The position numbers and the translations under genes were made by a program. Under the pieces are notes generated by a model. The model was given only the letters and a program-made list of their open reading frames with translations. It did no database searches and was not told the origin of the DNA. From JAHEKD01 sp965204695 (GTDB lineage Bacteria > Pseudomonadota > Gammaproteobacteria > Arenicellales > JAHEKD01), in assembly GCA_965204695.1 (NCBI GenBank), contig OZ242007.1, positions 2,976,001-3,040,000 on the forward strand: DNA of 64,000 nucleotides. Direction: 5' to 3'. Positions 16,281-25,682 of the stretch are shown piece after piece. Every line of letters starts with the position of its first letter. The stretch's first letter is position 1.

Positions 16281-17948
16281 ATGAACAAAAATTATGGGTT
16301 ACTAATTAGAAGGCTATTTTATATAGGTATTCTGTCTTTCTGTATCTCAGTCAAATTTGCATGGGCACAATCAGATCATGAAAGCGTATTGGATACGCCA
16401 GAAGCAATAAAAACTTTTAAGAGATTAAATGAGATTTTCGATGAAGGGGAGAACACAATCATACGAAAACTTAATGGTAAGAAGTATAAAGCCCCCGGTG
16501 AATTTGCAGAAGATATAATTAAGATCAGAAAGGAAGTGGAAAAATTTAGAAACGAGAATGGGCTGGATTTTGGACTCTATTATCTATCAGATACATCCGT
16601 AAAAGAATTTGCTGAAGAATACTGGGAAAAAAGGAATGAATCATACCGTGACGGTTCAGAAAGTCAGAATGGGTCAGAGAATAAGAATGAAGAACTCTCG
16701 GACAAGCTTGCTGTCACTAGTCCGATCGAAAGCTATCGTTTAGCCATAATTCTTTCATATAGAGGCTCTTTATTATCTCAGCACGAGGGTCGTCAACTTG
16801 CTGAGAGTTTCGCTCAATCCATAGCATTGAATCAGTCTAATAATGAAGTCAAATGTGACGACTCTACAACTGAACTAAATCTTAAAAATTTAGAAAATTT
16901 AGTAAAAACCAAAGCAGAGCATGTAGCGAGAGCTAGCAGTAATTTAAATAATACTTTGAATTCAAGCACTTCAAGTCAATGGGACAAAGATAAGGCCATT
17001 ATAAATTTTTCTAATGCAGCTGCAGAATATGAAAAGTTACTCGATGCCTACAATAAGGGATTTAAGAAAGGATCCTGTGAGTCAGTACCTGTTGAATTTC
17101 AAGGCTCTATGATGGCTGATTCTTTTGAGGACGAAGTAAGTGCTCAGGCAGAAGTGGAGGAAAAACCAGAACCTGAGGATGAAAAGAACCAAGATGACAG
17201 TTCGCAATCCAGTGTTCAAACGCAGGATTCAAATCAAAACGTTGCAAGAACAGAAAATGAAGATTCAAATGAATTGATTGTAAGCAACTCTAGATCGAAT
17301 TCGAAACCAGAAATATTTGGTTACCGGCAACCTATTAGAAAATATTTCATCAAAATATCAGTTACTGATGCAAATTCTGATATTCCAGAGATTGTCATCG
17401 TTAGCGCACAGGAAACTGTCAATCAAAATAATCTTAGATTGATTAATGGACAGACAAACGAGTCAGATACAGTTCCTGAAATTGAAATAGGTTACAATAT
17501 TGGCAGATTCTACGGTGGTGAGCTTAGTGCGAGTGCATCATATTTAGAGTATGACTTGGATGCGCGAGCAAGTATCACAGATGGCATCAGTACCGAAACG
17601 GGAGTATCAGATTTTGGTCTCAAAACCTCTAAAATTAAAGTTAATTACGAAAGGAGTATCGGCAGAAACAGTAATTTCAAATGGAGTGCGAGTATTGGTG
17701 GAGCATATACTTCAGTAAGAGAGATTGGCACATCGACTTTTAGCTCCCCTGGAATGCCGGATCAAATTCGTCGCCAAAGCCGAAATCTGCATGATTTTGC
17801 CCCTGTAATCGGGTTTGGTTTGGGTTACCAACTTCTGAATCATTTAGAATTTCTACTTTCATTTGATTATATTTCTGGCTTTGAGGATCAAAATGTCGAT
17901 GCTAACTCCATTTATTCTATCGGTTTAGGGCTTAAATCTGCGTTCTAA
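16281..17948 (+). CDS. Exported protein with C-terminal outer-membrane beta-barrel
   Basis: 555 aa. Ribosome site GAGGAGG lies 9 bp before ATG. Signal peptide residues 1-29 (LFYIGILSFCISVKFAWA). Residues 30-270 are helical and charged. Residues 275-340 are an acidic low-complexity linker (EEKPEPEDEKNQDDSSQSS). From about 375 on, alternating beta strands (GGELSASASYLEYDL, FKWSASIGGAYTSV, FLLSFDYISGF) end in a C-terminal Phe (LGLKSAF), the barrel-assembly signal. It is likely an 8-stranded barrel displaying or tethering a periplasmic helical domain. It follows the LuxR gene. Confidence 0.75.
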   Translation: MNKNYGLLIRRLFYIGILSFCISVKFAWAQSDHESVLDTPEAIKTFKRLNEIFDEGENTIIRKLNGKKYKAPGEFAEDIIKIRKEVEKFRNENGLDFGLYYLSDTSVKEFAEEYWEKRNESYRDGSESQNGSENKNEELSDKLAVTSPIESYRLAIILSYRGSLLSQHEGRQLAESFAQSIALNQSNNEVKCDDSTTELNLKNLENLVKTKAEHVARASSNLNNTLNSSTSSQWDKDKAIINFSNAAAEYEKLLDAYNKGFKKGSCESVPVEFQGSMMADSFEDEVSAQAEVEEKPEPEDEKNQDDSSQSSVQTQDSNQNVARTENEDSNELIVSNSRSNSKPEIFGYRQPIRKYFIKISVTDANSDIPEIVIVSAQETVNQNNLRLINGQTNESDTVPEIEIGYNIGRFYGGELSASASYLEYDLDARASITDGISTETGVSDFGLKTSKIKVNYERSIGRNSNFKWSASIGGAYTSVREIGTSTFSSPGMPDQIRRQSRNLHDFAPVIGFGLGYQLLNHLEFLLSFDYISGFEDQNVDANSIYSIGLGLKSAF

Positions 17949-18023
17949 AATGAGTGATTAAAATCATTGATAAGTCGATTTTTCAAGACTGCATGCATAT
18001 TCCGGCCACACTTGAACACTAAT

Positions 18024-18054
18024 GTCAATCAGCGTTTAAAACGCTGATTGACAA
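18024..18054. repeat. Palindrome made of two IS21 outer ends
   Basis: The 31-bp perfect palindrome consists of TGTCAATCAGCGTTT, one central A and the reverse complement. Each arm equals the outermost 15 bp of the IS21 right end at 21664. It may be the scar of two IS21 ends joined head to head and then reduced, or simply a hairpin terminator for the barrel gene 75 bp upstream. Confidence 0.5.
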
Positions 18055-18101
18055 CACACCCGGCTTGATAAAGTCGGTGATCCGAGTGGTTAAAGGTTGG
18101 A

Positions 18102-18215
18102 TTAACTGTCGGCGCTTAATGCACTCAGATCCTCGCCTGTCTTAATATCTTTGGCTAATTCTGCTGCCAGGGCTTTAAGCTTGGCCTGTTTTGCTTTGTC
18201 TTGATCTTTGTTCAT
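18102..18215 (-). pseudogene. 5' fragment of an IS256-family (mutator) transposase
   Basis: The 37-aa frame MNKDQDKAKQAKLKALAAEL and onward to LSALSADS, with GAGG ribosome site 8 bp upstream, resembles the N-terminus of IS256-family transposases (KLKALAAELAKxLKTxxDL). The rest, normally about 400 aa, is missing. The break lies near the IS21 palindrome. Confidence 0.5.
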
Positions 18216-18242
18216 TTAAAATACCTCTAATTAAAGTAAATC

Positions 18243-18797
18243 TTAATGAACAGTTACACAATCCTTTTTACAGTCTCTTTGATCATCATATTCATCTTTA
18301 TGTAAATATCCTATAGCGATTTCATCACCTTTAAGATAGAGGAGCTCATGATAGGTTACCTGCCTCTCCATAAGACAACAGCGCACGACCAACATCAAGA
18401 GTGGTTGCGGTGTTGCAGTTATCATGTGGAGCAGATTTAACGGAAAAAGCCTCCTCCACACGCCACAGATTTTTCTCTTGATACTCTTTAACGCGAACTC
18501 CGCTTGTATCACAAGGATCAACAATTTTTACTTTTGTCTCTTGTTTTACGATCGGTATTTCTTTTTCAACTATGGGTTGAGATTCTGCAGTTAATACTTC
18601 CTCTCTAACTTCAATATCAGGTAATACAACCTGCGTAGTTTGCAAATGATTGGTTAAGATACGATCATCTCAGAGTTAAGTTGCAGCTGACGGAAAAATC
18701 TGGGGTTTGGGCTTACACCCCCAAGTAACGTAGATAAGAGTAAAAAAAGTGCGATTATGGGGTGATTTTTAATTTTTTCTGTAATCGTAGATGACAT
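18243..18797 (-). pseudogene. Unknown membrane-anchored protein gene interrupted by a Tn3-type end
   Basis: Reading minus, ATG 18797 begins MSSTITEKIKNHPIIALFLL then LLSTLL, a plausible membrane anchor. The frame then runs into the Tn3-type repeat (18722-18643), which breaks it. Beyond the insert the gene continues as QTTQVVLPDIEVREEVL to GEAGNLS (stop 18346), a charged Val/Glu-rich region followed by a Cys-containing domain (IVDPCDTSGVRVKEY). A further frame (MERQVTYHELLYLKGDEIA to 18243) suggests the original protein continued after a frameshift. Family unknown. Confidence 0.5.
18643..18722. mobile_element. Fragment of the TIME-like element (right arm)
   Basis: These 80 bp repeat 14743-14817 almost exactly, from GCAAATGATTGGTTAAG to the outer end GGTTTGGGCTTACACCCCC. 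Only one end is present, so this is a truncated insertion or a one-ended event inside the minus-strand gene around it. Confidence 0.7.
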
Positions 18798-18886
18798 AAA
18801 AGTATTAAATGCTGGCTTTTTTTAACCTCAAAATATAGCAAAAACCCTATTGGCATCATCGAATTTTTTTGATCTGTTCTGAAAAC

Positions 18887-19036
18887 CTAGGTTTTGTGAA
18901 TAACCTGAAACGATACGAATTGAGGATATTTTTCAGCTAAAAACTGTTCTAAAACCTTGTTCTGAATCTGATGTTCTCTATTTATCATGTCATATCCATT
19001 TCCGAACAAAGGCAGATCATTGCCCGTTGCCGTCAT
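18887..19036 (-). CDS. Possible 49-aa small protein
   Basis: The minus-strand frame MTATGNDLPLFGNGYDMINR and onward to FQVIHKT has protein-like composition and fills part of the gap between the beta-lactamase-family gene and the interrupted membrane gene. No ribosome site, family or partner is recognised. It may be the remnant of a longer gene. Confidence 0.25.
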   Translation of the reverse strand: MTATGNDLPLFGNGYDMINREHQIQNKVLEQFLAEKYPQFVSFQVIHKT

Positions 19037-19104
19037 TCGTCTATTTTTAAATTAAATATTTCTTACATAATAGCGGTCATTAATTGATTGCTTTTTACAC
19101 CGAT

Positions 19105-20577
19105 CTATTGAATTTCAATTTTTTCAAATCGAATGTTTCGCGCACGCTTAGCCGACAATAGAAAACCTGTAACTATATCTCCATCCCTTTCAAATTCAAG
19201 ATCGGTAAAATACCAAGAATCGCCAGAAAAAACATCCTTGCCCTTATAAATTAATGGAATGGAAGTATTTCGTAGATGTTTTGCTACTAACTTTTTATCT
19301 TCGATAACTAATGAGTATGTTGTCTGTAACTCCTCACTGAAATAGTCACCGACAAATTGTGTCATTTTGCTAGGCTTAAGTTTCTTGGAATTGAAAATAC
19401 TACCGAAAAAATTTCCTATCGACTGTGTAAGATTGTTGCCGTCATTTTTATTGTTTTTTTCTATCGGTTTGCCGGACATGGCGTCACTTAGAAATAAGTC
19501 AGCTATCTGTAAGGAAAGTCTGCCGGGGCGGACAGATTTTAAATTGCTTAAAATGATTGCTGTAAAATTTTTCTCGGGAAAATGGGTTATTTGACTATTA
19601 AACCCTGCATCATTGCCACTATGACTGACTGCTTTGAGCCCTCTATAGTTAGAAATGTGTAAACCTTGCGCGTAAGCTATTTGTTCTCCATTGTTGAGTA
19701 CTCCTTGCAAAAGCATTTGATTCATAATTTTCGTGCTACCAATTTGATGCTCACTAAAATTAATTACCCATTTTGACAAATCACCAACTGTAGTAAATAA
19801 GCTTGTTGCACCTACATAGGCGTAATTTAACACGCTTTTTTGATAGCCCATTTCAGTTGCGCTATATGAATACGCGCGATTTTTTACGATAGTTAGGTGG
19901 TCGTTCCGGAAATGAGAATTAGTCATATCTAAAGGCTTAAAAATATTTATTTCTGTCCAGTTGGAAAATGACATACCAGAAACTCTAGCAACAATTTCGG
20001 CTAATAATGTATAGCCGGTATTGGAATAAAGATGTTCTTCACCGGGATTAAAATTAAGATTTTTTTGACGGAGCACTAAATTAAAAATATGATCTTTTGT
20101 AATAACATCATCTAATCGCCATCCTGCCATAGACAATAAAGTATTTTGAGATCTCAAACCACTTGTGTGATGGAGTAAATGTCGTAATGTTATTGTTTTC
20201 CCATAATCTGGCAGTTCCGGTATATGCTTACGAACATCATCATCGAGTGTCAATAACTTTTGGTCATTTAGTAAAGTGATCGCATAAGCAGTGAATTGTT
20301 TCGAAACAGATGAAACATTAAATATGGTTTTCGGTGTTATCGGAATATTGTATTCCAGATTGGCATTACCATACCCTGCTTGATATATTATCTGCCCATC
20401 TTGAACAATTGCTATTGCTGCTCCGGGTGAGTCATTAGTATTTAGTTCCTCAAATAGCGCATCGACTTTGGGAGTTAATTCTTCTATGGATTCATTAGCG
20501 GTTGAAACACATGGTGCGACAGCTACAACAAACACAATTAAGGATGTGGAGATTAATTTAGTGAATATCTTTTTCAT
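19105..20577 (-). CDS. Serine hydrolase of the beta-lactamase (class C/EstB) family
   Basis: 490 aa. Signal peptide residues 1-27 (KLISTSLIVFVVAVAPCVSTA). Penicillin-binding fold motifs in order: SxxK (SVSK about residues 90-93), YxN (HLYSNTGY about 187) and HxG (SHSGNDAGFN about 330). A C-terminal beta-rich lipocalin-like segment (about 400-490) is common in this family. Such enzymes are D-amino-acid peptidases, esterases or, rarely, true beta-lactamases; the substrate cannot be read from sequence. ATG 20577 is preferred; an in-frame TTG three codons earlier lies too close to GGAGG, while the ATG is 12 bp away, so the start is uncertain. Confidence 0.85.
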   Translation of the reverse strand: MKKIFTKLISTSLIVFVVAVAPCVSTANESIEELTPKVDALFEELNTNDSPGAAIAIVQDGQIIYQAGYGNANLEYNIPITPKTIFNVSSVSKQFTAYAITLLNDQKLLTLDDDVRKHIPELPDYGKTITLRHLLHHTSGLRSQNTLLSMAGWRLDDVITKDHIFNLVLRQKNLNFNPGEEHLYSNTGYTLLAEIVARVSGMSFSNWTEINIFKPLDMTNSHFRNDHLTIVKNRAYSYSATEMGYQKSVLNYAYVGATSLFTTVGDLSKWVINFSEHQIGSTKIMNQMLLQGVLNNGEQIAYAQGLHISNYRGLKAVSHSGNDAGFNSQITHFPEKNFTAIILSNLKSVRPGRLSLQIADLFLSDAMSGKPIEKNNKNDGNNLTQSIGNFFGSIFNSKKLKPSKMTQFVGDYFSEELQTTYSLVIEDKKLVAKHLRNTSIPLIYKGKDVFSGDSWYFTDLEFERDGDIVTGFLLSAKRARNIRFEKIEIQ

Positions 20578-20586
20578 GATTTCCAA

Positions 20587-20950
20587 TGTCCTCCATGGAC
20601 TCTTTTGAACTAAACAATTATTATTATCTCAGAATATCTAATCTAACTTATCTAAAAGTTTGTGATTAAATCTGTGATATGTAATTCATGAATGACCGCA
20701 ATTGGTGATTTCGGTGTGACTTATTTGAATCGTACAAAGGCGGCTTAGAGTATATTTTACTCATTCCCAGAATCAAACAATTAACCATTTCTATGTAAAT
20801 TATCAGCAATCAAAAAGTACACCTGTATGATAGCAATAAAGTTAGAAAATATTGCTATCACACATAGCAAATTCTGCTTATTTGATATGAAGCTATCGAT
20901 AAGCTTAGAGCCTAGTGATATCTAAAATGCTTGGTTGATTTTGCACAGCG
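20587..20950. other. Intergenic stretch without a recognised gene
   Basis: AT-rich sequence between two minus-strand genes. It must hold the promoter of the hydrolase gene. I see no convincing open frame, repeat or strong hairpin. Confidence 0.4.
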
Positions 20951-20961
20951 TTGTTTACTGT

Positions 20962-21255
20962 TCATTTACTATTGGGACCCCGTGATGCCCTATATCCACG
21001 GTTTTGTTTTTCACGGCTAATCTTATTCATTGTGGTTATAGCTTCATTTATTTTCGGGTACCAATTAATCACAACCTTCCCAGGCTGGCCAATGCGACCA
21101 TTTTCACGGACCAAGGACACACCACCCCAAAGATCATCCTGGATGTACATCGCGTAGAACCTGAACTTATTGATCAACGGGTCGATTGACCTTAAATAAA
21201 TTGAATTGCCTAAGTTTTTCGCAGGTTGATTATCTTCTTTGGTATCAAGGCTCAA
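20962..21255 (-). CDS. WGR-domain small protein
   Basis: 97 aa. Core FRFYAMYIQDDLWGGVSLVR and ENGRIGQPGKV matches the WGR domain (here W-G-G ... VRENGRIG), a small nucleic-acid-linked module found in PARPs and in stand-alone plasmid proteins. It is the last of three closely packed minus-strand genes (21661 to 20962). Stand-alone WGR proteins are common on conjugative elements, in keeping with the conjugation-type ATPase beyond the IS21. Role unknown. Confidence 0.7.
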   Translation of the reverse strand: MSLDTKEDNQPAKNLGNSIYLRSIDPLINKFRFYAMYIQDDLWGGVSLVRENGRIGQPGKVVINWYPKINEAITTMNKISREKQNRGYRASRGPNSK

Positions 21256-21301
21256 TGTGATTTACTCCATGCTTATGCAGAACAGTTGTGGACAAGTCTA
21301 A

Positions 21302-21442
21302 TCACATAAATAAGGTTGTGGCTGTCAGGACCGATGCTGCTACCCAATAAATGGATTTAGCATAGTTCTGACTTAAGGCGTACACAATGGCAGCCGCAAT
21401 ACTCAATCCAATCATAATAAGTGGGAATAAATGTTTAATCAT
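21302..21442 (-). CDS. 46-aa membrane protein
   Basis: MIKHLFPLIMIGLSIAAAIV continues to YALSQNYAKSIYWVAASVLT with two hydrophobic segments (about residues 4-22 and 30-45). Its ATG starts 3 bp after the stop of the upstream gene, so it is translated as part of the same operon. Small hydrophobic proteins like this are frequent in conjugation modules. No family recognised. Confidence 0.6.
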   Translation of the reverse strand: MIKHLFPLIMIGLSIAAAIVYALSQNYAKSIYWVAASVLTATTLFM

Positions 21443-21445
21443 TGG

Positions 21446-21661
21446 TTAACGTTCCGCTGCATGAGAATTGAACAAATCGAAAGTGGGGGAGATAGGATTT
21501 TCACGGAGTTGTATTTTCCCATAGTGATAATCGTTGATGTCTGGTAGGCCATACTGATTCATGGCTCTCATTTGATCATAGATCTCAATCAATGCCGTTA
21601 TGTCATGACCCTGATCAAAAAGCGATTGAATACGATGCCCAAGTGCAGGCACTGTGTACAT
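21446..21661 (-). CDS. Unknown 71-aa protein of a small operon
   Basis: MYTVPALGHRIQSLFDQGHD then ITALIEIYDQMRAMNQYG: soluble, helical, unrecognised. Its ATG lies only 3 bp from the IS21 end, so its natural promoter has been removed or replaced by the IS, and it may be N-terminally truncated. First of three packed minus-strand genes. Confidence 0.45.
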   Translation of the reverse strand: MYTVPALGHRIQSLFDQGHDITALIEIYDQMRAMNQYGLPDINDYHYGKIQLRENPISPTFDLFNSHAAER

Positions 21662-21794
21662 GCTGTCAATCAGCGTTTAAAACTGGACACTTATCAGCGA
21701 GTAAAACTGAACAGTTAAATTCAATATAATTCGGTCATTAGCAACTCAAGTGAAGCGTAGCGGAACTTGAGTTGGGCTGTTTCTCCTGAGTTCC

Positions 21795-22556
21795 CTACGA
21801 TGATTTTTTCTTTATGTTGGTCTTGAGTTTGAGCTTGGAACTGGACTGCTTAAATCGGTACGAGTCATTACCCGTTTCAATAATTGAGCAGTGATGGGTG
21901 ACTCGATCCAGTAAAGCGGTCGTCATTTTCTCATCACCAAACACCCGCACCCATTCACTGAAGTTTAGATTGGTGGTGAACAGGATGGTTGTTTTCTCAT
22001 ACAACTTGCTGATTAGGTGGAATAACAATGCACCACCAGAAGCCGGAAACGGCAAATAACCCAGTTCATCGAAGATAACAGCATCCAAGGGCTGCATAAT
22101 CCGTGCCAGTCGTCCCTGTTTATCGTCCTGCTGTTCTTTGATGAGCAAATTCACCAGATCGACCACGTTGTAAAAGCGTACTCGTCGACCTGAATGAATG
22201 GCTTTAATACCAATGGCGGTTGCTAGATGTGTTTTACCTGTGCCGGTGCCACCGACAAAGATCAAGTTGTGAGCTCGATCCATAAAATCGGCTTGTGCTA
22301 AATCTTTGATGAGGGATTGTTCAACCTTGGACTGGGTAAAATCAAATTGTTGTAGATCGCGATGGTGTGGGAACTTGGCGACTTTCATCTGGTAGTTTAG
22401 TCGTCTGACCTCTCGGTCAGCGCGTTCGGCATCCATCAATTTGATTAACCCGGATTGCAGAGTGACCTTGGTGCGAGGTGAATCGATCAGCTCAGGCAAA
22501 CAGTCAGCCATGCCGTGCAGTTTTAGCGCTTTGAGTTCATCGACGAGTTCAAGCAT
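21795..22556 (-). CDS. istB: IS21 helper ATPase IstB
   Basis: 253 aa from ATG 22556, preceded by AGGAGG at 6 bp. An upstream ATG in the same frame (22586) lacks that site. AAA+ ATPase with Walker A FVGGTGTGKTHLA and Walker B AVIFDELGYLPF, then the sensor region TTNLNFSEW. IstB binds ATP and target DNA and stimulates strand transfer by IstA. The ATG overlaps the istA stop. Confidence 0.92.
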   Translation of the reverse strand: MLELVDELKALKLHGMADCLPELIDSPRTKVTLQSGLIKLMDAERADREVRRLNYQMKVAKFPHHRDLQQFDFTQSKVEQSLIKDLAQADFMDRAHNLIFVGGTGTGKTHLATAIGIKAIHSGRRVRFYNVVDLVNLLIKEQQDDKQGRLARIMQPLDAVIFDELGYLPFPASGGALLFHLISKLYEKTTILFTTNLNFSEWVRVFGDEKMTTALLDRVTHHCSIIETGNDSYRFKQSSSKLKLKTNIKKKSS

Positions 22557-24048
22557 GATTGACCTCCTGGGCGCAAAGTTGATCATACCGACCTACATTA
22601 GCCACTGGTGGAACGCTCAGTACCGGGGCATCGGTGATCGTCATCGCTTGAATCGGCTCAGATTCAATTAATCGATGCACCAGATTGGTAATGACCGATA
22701 GTTGGGTTGTCTTTGCATCTAATGCTAATTCACAGGCTACACTCACGGTTTCCAGGCCATGCTGACGAACCAATAGTAATAATTGCACAAACTCCCGATC
22801 ACCCCCGTCACGTTTGAGATAGCGGGCTTTAAGCGTTAACAACGCTTTAGGTAATTCCCAATCGACAAACGGGGCACCGTTGCGCAACGCACCCGGTTTA
22901 ATCTCAAGCACTGGCAAATAATGCCAGGGATCAAAGATCATTTGGTCTCGTGCAAACGAGCGCTGATGTTCGGCGACCACCACGTCATTGACGACAACTT
23001 TAATGAGTGTGGCATACGCTCGTACAGAGACTACCTGACCGACATACTGACACGGTACCGAGTATTGGTTGCGATCATAGTGCACCACACAGGTCGCATG
23101 TACACGCGCTAAACGTTCATAATACCCATCAAAAGCCACGATGGCACCACGCAAGTGGGCTTGTTCCTCGGCAAAGACCTCATCAATTAACATGGATTTA
23201 TTCGTGGGGTGTGGACGTTGACCCATCTGCTTACAGCGTTGTTCCAGCCATTGGTTTAATTCATTTAAATCCGCAAACGTTGACCGTGGCACAAATAATC
23301 GCTGACGCATAATACCGACTTGGCGTTCAACCTGACCTTTCTCCCAGCCTGCAGCCGGCGTGCAGGCAATCGGTTCTATCAGATAATGATTCATCAGGCT
23401 TAAAAAACGCCGATTAAACTCTCGGTGTTTACCTTGGAGAATGCTATTCACGATCGGCTTAGGGTTATCGTATATCATCTTCTTCGGTAATCCATCGAAG
23501 AACTCAAACGCCCGGATATGTGCATCAAAGACCATCTCCTGGGTTTCTCTGGAATACGCGCGTAGATACGATTTACGTGAATGGCATAATCTAAAATGAG
23601 CCAGCTTAATCTTGACGTTACAACCCCCCAAGATAATCTGCTCGTGTGACCAGTCAAACTGACACGCTTCACCCGGTGCAAAGATCAAGGGTATATAGGC
23701 CTGTTTGATCGACTGACTGGACTGGTCCTTCCAGGCTTTGACAAACCGCTGAACGCTGTCATACGCCCCTCGATAACCCTGAAGTTGAATGCCCTCATAC
23801 AATTGGACAGCAGTACGTCGAGCCCGTACTGAACGGGTGGCATCTACTTCAAGCCATTCGATTAGCTGGGGTTTGAATGACTCCAGCTTCGGACAGACGA
23901 TAGGAACTGAACGCTGGTAAACCGGTTCGTTGGATTCATTTAAATATTTATATACGGTCGTGCGCGATACATTAAATTCACGGGCCACTTCGCTGACATT
24001 GCGGCCGTCGACTAAACACATTCGTCGTATCTTGGTACAGATATGCAT
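22549..24048 (-). CDS. istA: IS21 transposase IstA
   Basis: 499 aa from ATG 24048, chosen because AGGTGA lies 6 bp upstream; the frame is open earlier but covers the terminal repeats. N-terminal helix-turn-helix (GRNVSEVAREFNVSRTTVYKYL). DDE integrase core: FDWSHEQI (first Asp), MIYDNPKPI (second Asp) and GWEKGQVERQVG (Glu). A C-terminal Mu-transposase beta-barrel follows. Complete and probably active. A 5' fragment of a close relative lies at 62018-62416. Confidence 0.92.
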   Translation of the reverse strand: MHICTKIRRMCLVDGRNVSEVAREFNVSRTTVYKYLNESNEPVYQRSVPIVCPKLESFKPQLIEWLEVDATRSVRARRTAVQLYEGIQLQGYRGAYDSVQRFVKAWKDQSSQSIKQAYIPLIFAPGEACQFDWSHEQIILGGCNVKIKLAHFRLCHSRKSYLRAYSRETQEMVFDAHIRAFEFFDGLPKKMIYDNPKPIVNSILQGKHREFNRRFLSLMNHYLIEPIACTPAAGWEKGQVERQVGIMRQRLFVPRSTFADLNELNQWLEQRCKQMGQRPHPTNKSMLIDEVFAEEQAHLRGAIVAFDGYYERLARVHATCVVHYDRNQYSVPCQYVGQVVSVRAYATLIKVVVNDVVVAEHQRSFARDQMIFDPWHYLPVLEIKPGALRNGAPFVDWELPKALLTLKARYLKRDGGDREFVQLLLLVRQHGLETVSVACELALDAKTTQLSVITNLVHRLIESEPIQAMTITDAPVLSVPPVANVGRYDQLCAQEVNHA

Positions 24049-24163
24049 GCAGATCACCTGACAGTTTCCTCGGATTCTTAACTCCGAGACAGTTAATAGT
24101 ATGGTGTTCAGTTTTACACGCTGATCACCCCCGAAACTGTCCATTTTTGCACGCTGTTTAACA

Positions 24164-25279
24164 CATCATATGTACATTTTAGGTAAAACAGGGGTTGGAA
24201 AGTCCACGCTAATTAAGAATCTAATTTTGCAGGATATTCATGCTGGAAGGGGCTGTGCCTTACTTGATCCGCATGGCGATCTAGTCAGCGAGGTGGTTAA
24301 CTTGGTACCAGAGACCATGAAAGAAAAATTGATTTACCTTAATATGCCTGATCCAAAGCTAGAGTGGGGTTATAACCCATTGGCATATGTAAATCCTAAG
24401 CGTAGACCACTGTTGGCCAGTGGTGTTATGGAAATACTCAAGAAACAATGGGATGGGCGATCATGGGGTGTAAGAATGGAGCATTTATTGAGAAATGCCT
24501 TACTAACACTGCTTGAACAGCCACAAGCCACATTCGCGGATGTCCTTCGCCTCTTTACTGACAATCAATTTAGAAGTAAAGCTTTAAATAACGTTACTAA
24601 TGAGCATGTTAAAAACTTTTGGTTTAAAGAATTTGCCAAATACTCCTATCGGCTTAAAGCGGAAGCAGTAATTCCAGTGCAGAACAAACTAGGAGGTTTT
24701 TTATCGAATCCAGCCATTGCCAATATTCTGACCAGAAATAAAAAGATGATTCGTCTGCGCTCGGTTATGGATGAGGGTCAGATTTTGCTTGTTAATCTCG
24801 CTAAAGGCCAAATCGGTGAGGATGCCGCGAATCTGATTGGTGGGTTGCTACTCACCTCACTTGGACTGGCAGCGTACAGCCGCAGCGATATTGATGAACT
24901 TAAGCGTCGCCCATTTCATGTTTTTGTCGATGAGGTACATAATTTTACTACGTTATCTACAGCATCTATGATGTCGGAAATGCGAAAATATTCTTGTTCA
25001 CTAACACTTGCTAATCAATTTTTACATCAATTAGATAAAAATATTCGTGACGCAGTTATTGGAAATTGTGGGAGTCTTATAGTTTTTCGTACAGGCATCA
25101 CTGATGCGATTCAACTATGTAAAGAACTTTGCGAACAGTTTAGCAGTATAGATATTATTACTCAGAAAAATCATTGTGTTTACTTAAAAATAATGATTGA
25201 TGATGTTCCTAGTAAAGTATTTTCAGCCTCAACTCTGAAGTTTCGAAATAGCTTTAGAGGGGTTGATAATAAATTGTGA
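24164..25279 (+). pseudogene. Conjugation coupling ATPase (TraD/VirD4-like), 5' end lost
   Basis: The remaining 370 residues begin HHMYILGKTGVGKSTLIKN with Walker A, then CALLDPHGDLV, an all-alpha insertion (about 90-170), Walker B HVFVDEVHNF and the arginine-sensor region LANQFLHQLD. This is the HerA/TraD motor fold with the LLDPHGD signature of coupling-type ATPases. The frame is open straight to the IS21 end at 24163, so the N-terminal segment (membrane or substrate-docking part) has been removed. ATG 24170 might still start a product, but without the N-terminus a transfer function is unlikely. Confidence 0.75.
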
Positions 25280-25310
25280 TATATTTTATCTGAGTTTAGG
25301 AATAAAGTAG

Positions 25311-25610
25311 ATGAGTGTATATGATTTAGCAATATCAAATTTTGAAACTGCTTATGGAAAGAAAAAGAGGCAGGAATTAGAAAACCATCTTATTCTCTGG
25401 AGCCAAAATTCGAAGAAAGGAGGCAGTATATTCCTTTCTATGAAGTTGGAGAGATTTCTTAGTGCTTCTAAAATGTTAGAAATCCTAATAGAACTTGACT
25501 CTTATCTCTCTACTGGTTTTATGGGAAATTATAATAAACTAACTGAGAAGTATAGGGATATTTGCAGGTTACACATAAGGGAAGGGGATGAAGTCACGGT
25601 AAGACATTGA
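25311..25610 (+). CDS. Unknown protein, 3' end cut by an IS
   Basis: 99 aa: MSVYDLAISNFETAYGKKKR and onward, charged and helical with no known domain. It starts 31 bp after the ATPase gene, probably in the same operon. The stop codon TGA (25608-25610) is the first three bases of the IS3-family end, so the natural C-terminus has been cut away. Confidence 0.45.
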   Translation: MSVYDLAISNFETAYGKKKRQELENHLILWSQNSKKGGSIFLSMKLERFLSASKMLEILIELDSYLSTGFMGNYNKLTEKYRDICRLHIREGDEVTVRH

Positions 25611-25682
25611 CCTAGCCCCGGAAAGTTGATCCAGTTGATGAGATAGGATTAGGTTTACTATTTAGCTTAAAGGAGCCAACTT

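Larger units (their letters stand above)
21664..24163 (-). mobile_element. IS21-family insertion sequence
   Basis: 2,500 bp. Left outer end TGTCAATCAGCGTTTAAAA, right outer end (read inward) TGTTAAACAGCGTGCAAAA. Both ends carry a second internal motif (CAGCGNGTAAAACTGAACA), the multiple terminal repeats typical of IS21. It holds istA and istB overlapping by 8 bp. The flanks (TACATGC and CATCATATG) show no 4-8-bp duplication. The left neighbour does not supply the missing 5' part of the ATPase on the right, so DNA was lost or rearranged here. Confidence 0.9.

Noticed and set aside
18079..18102. Class II tRNA-like D-arm (TCCGAGTGGTTAAAGG)
   Set aside because: No acceptor, anticodon or T-arm pairing can be drawn around it, and it overlaps the IS256-like fragment. 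Taken as chance.
19105..20577. Calling the serine hydrolase an antibiotic-resistance AmpC
   Set aside because: The motifs are shared with D-peptidases and esterases, and the long C-terminal extension is unlike AmpC.
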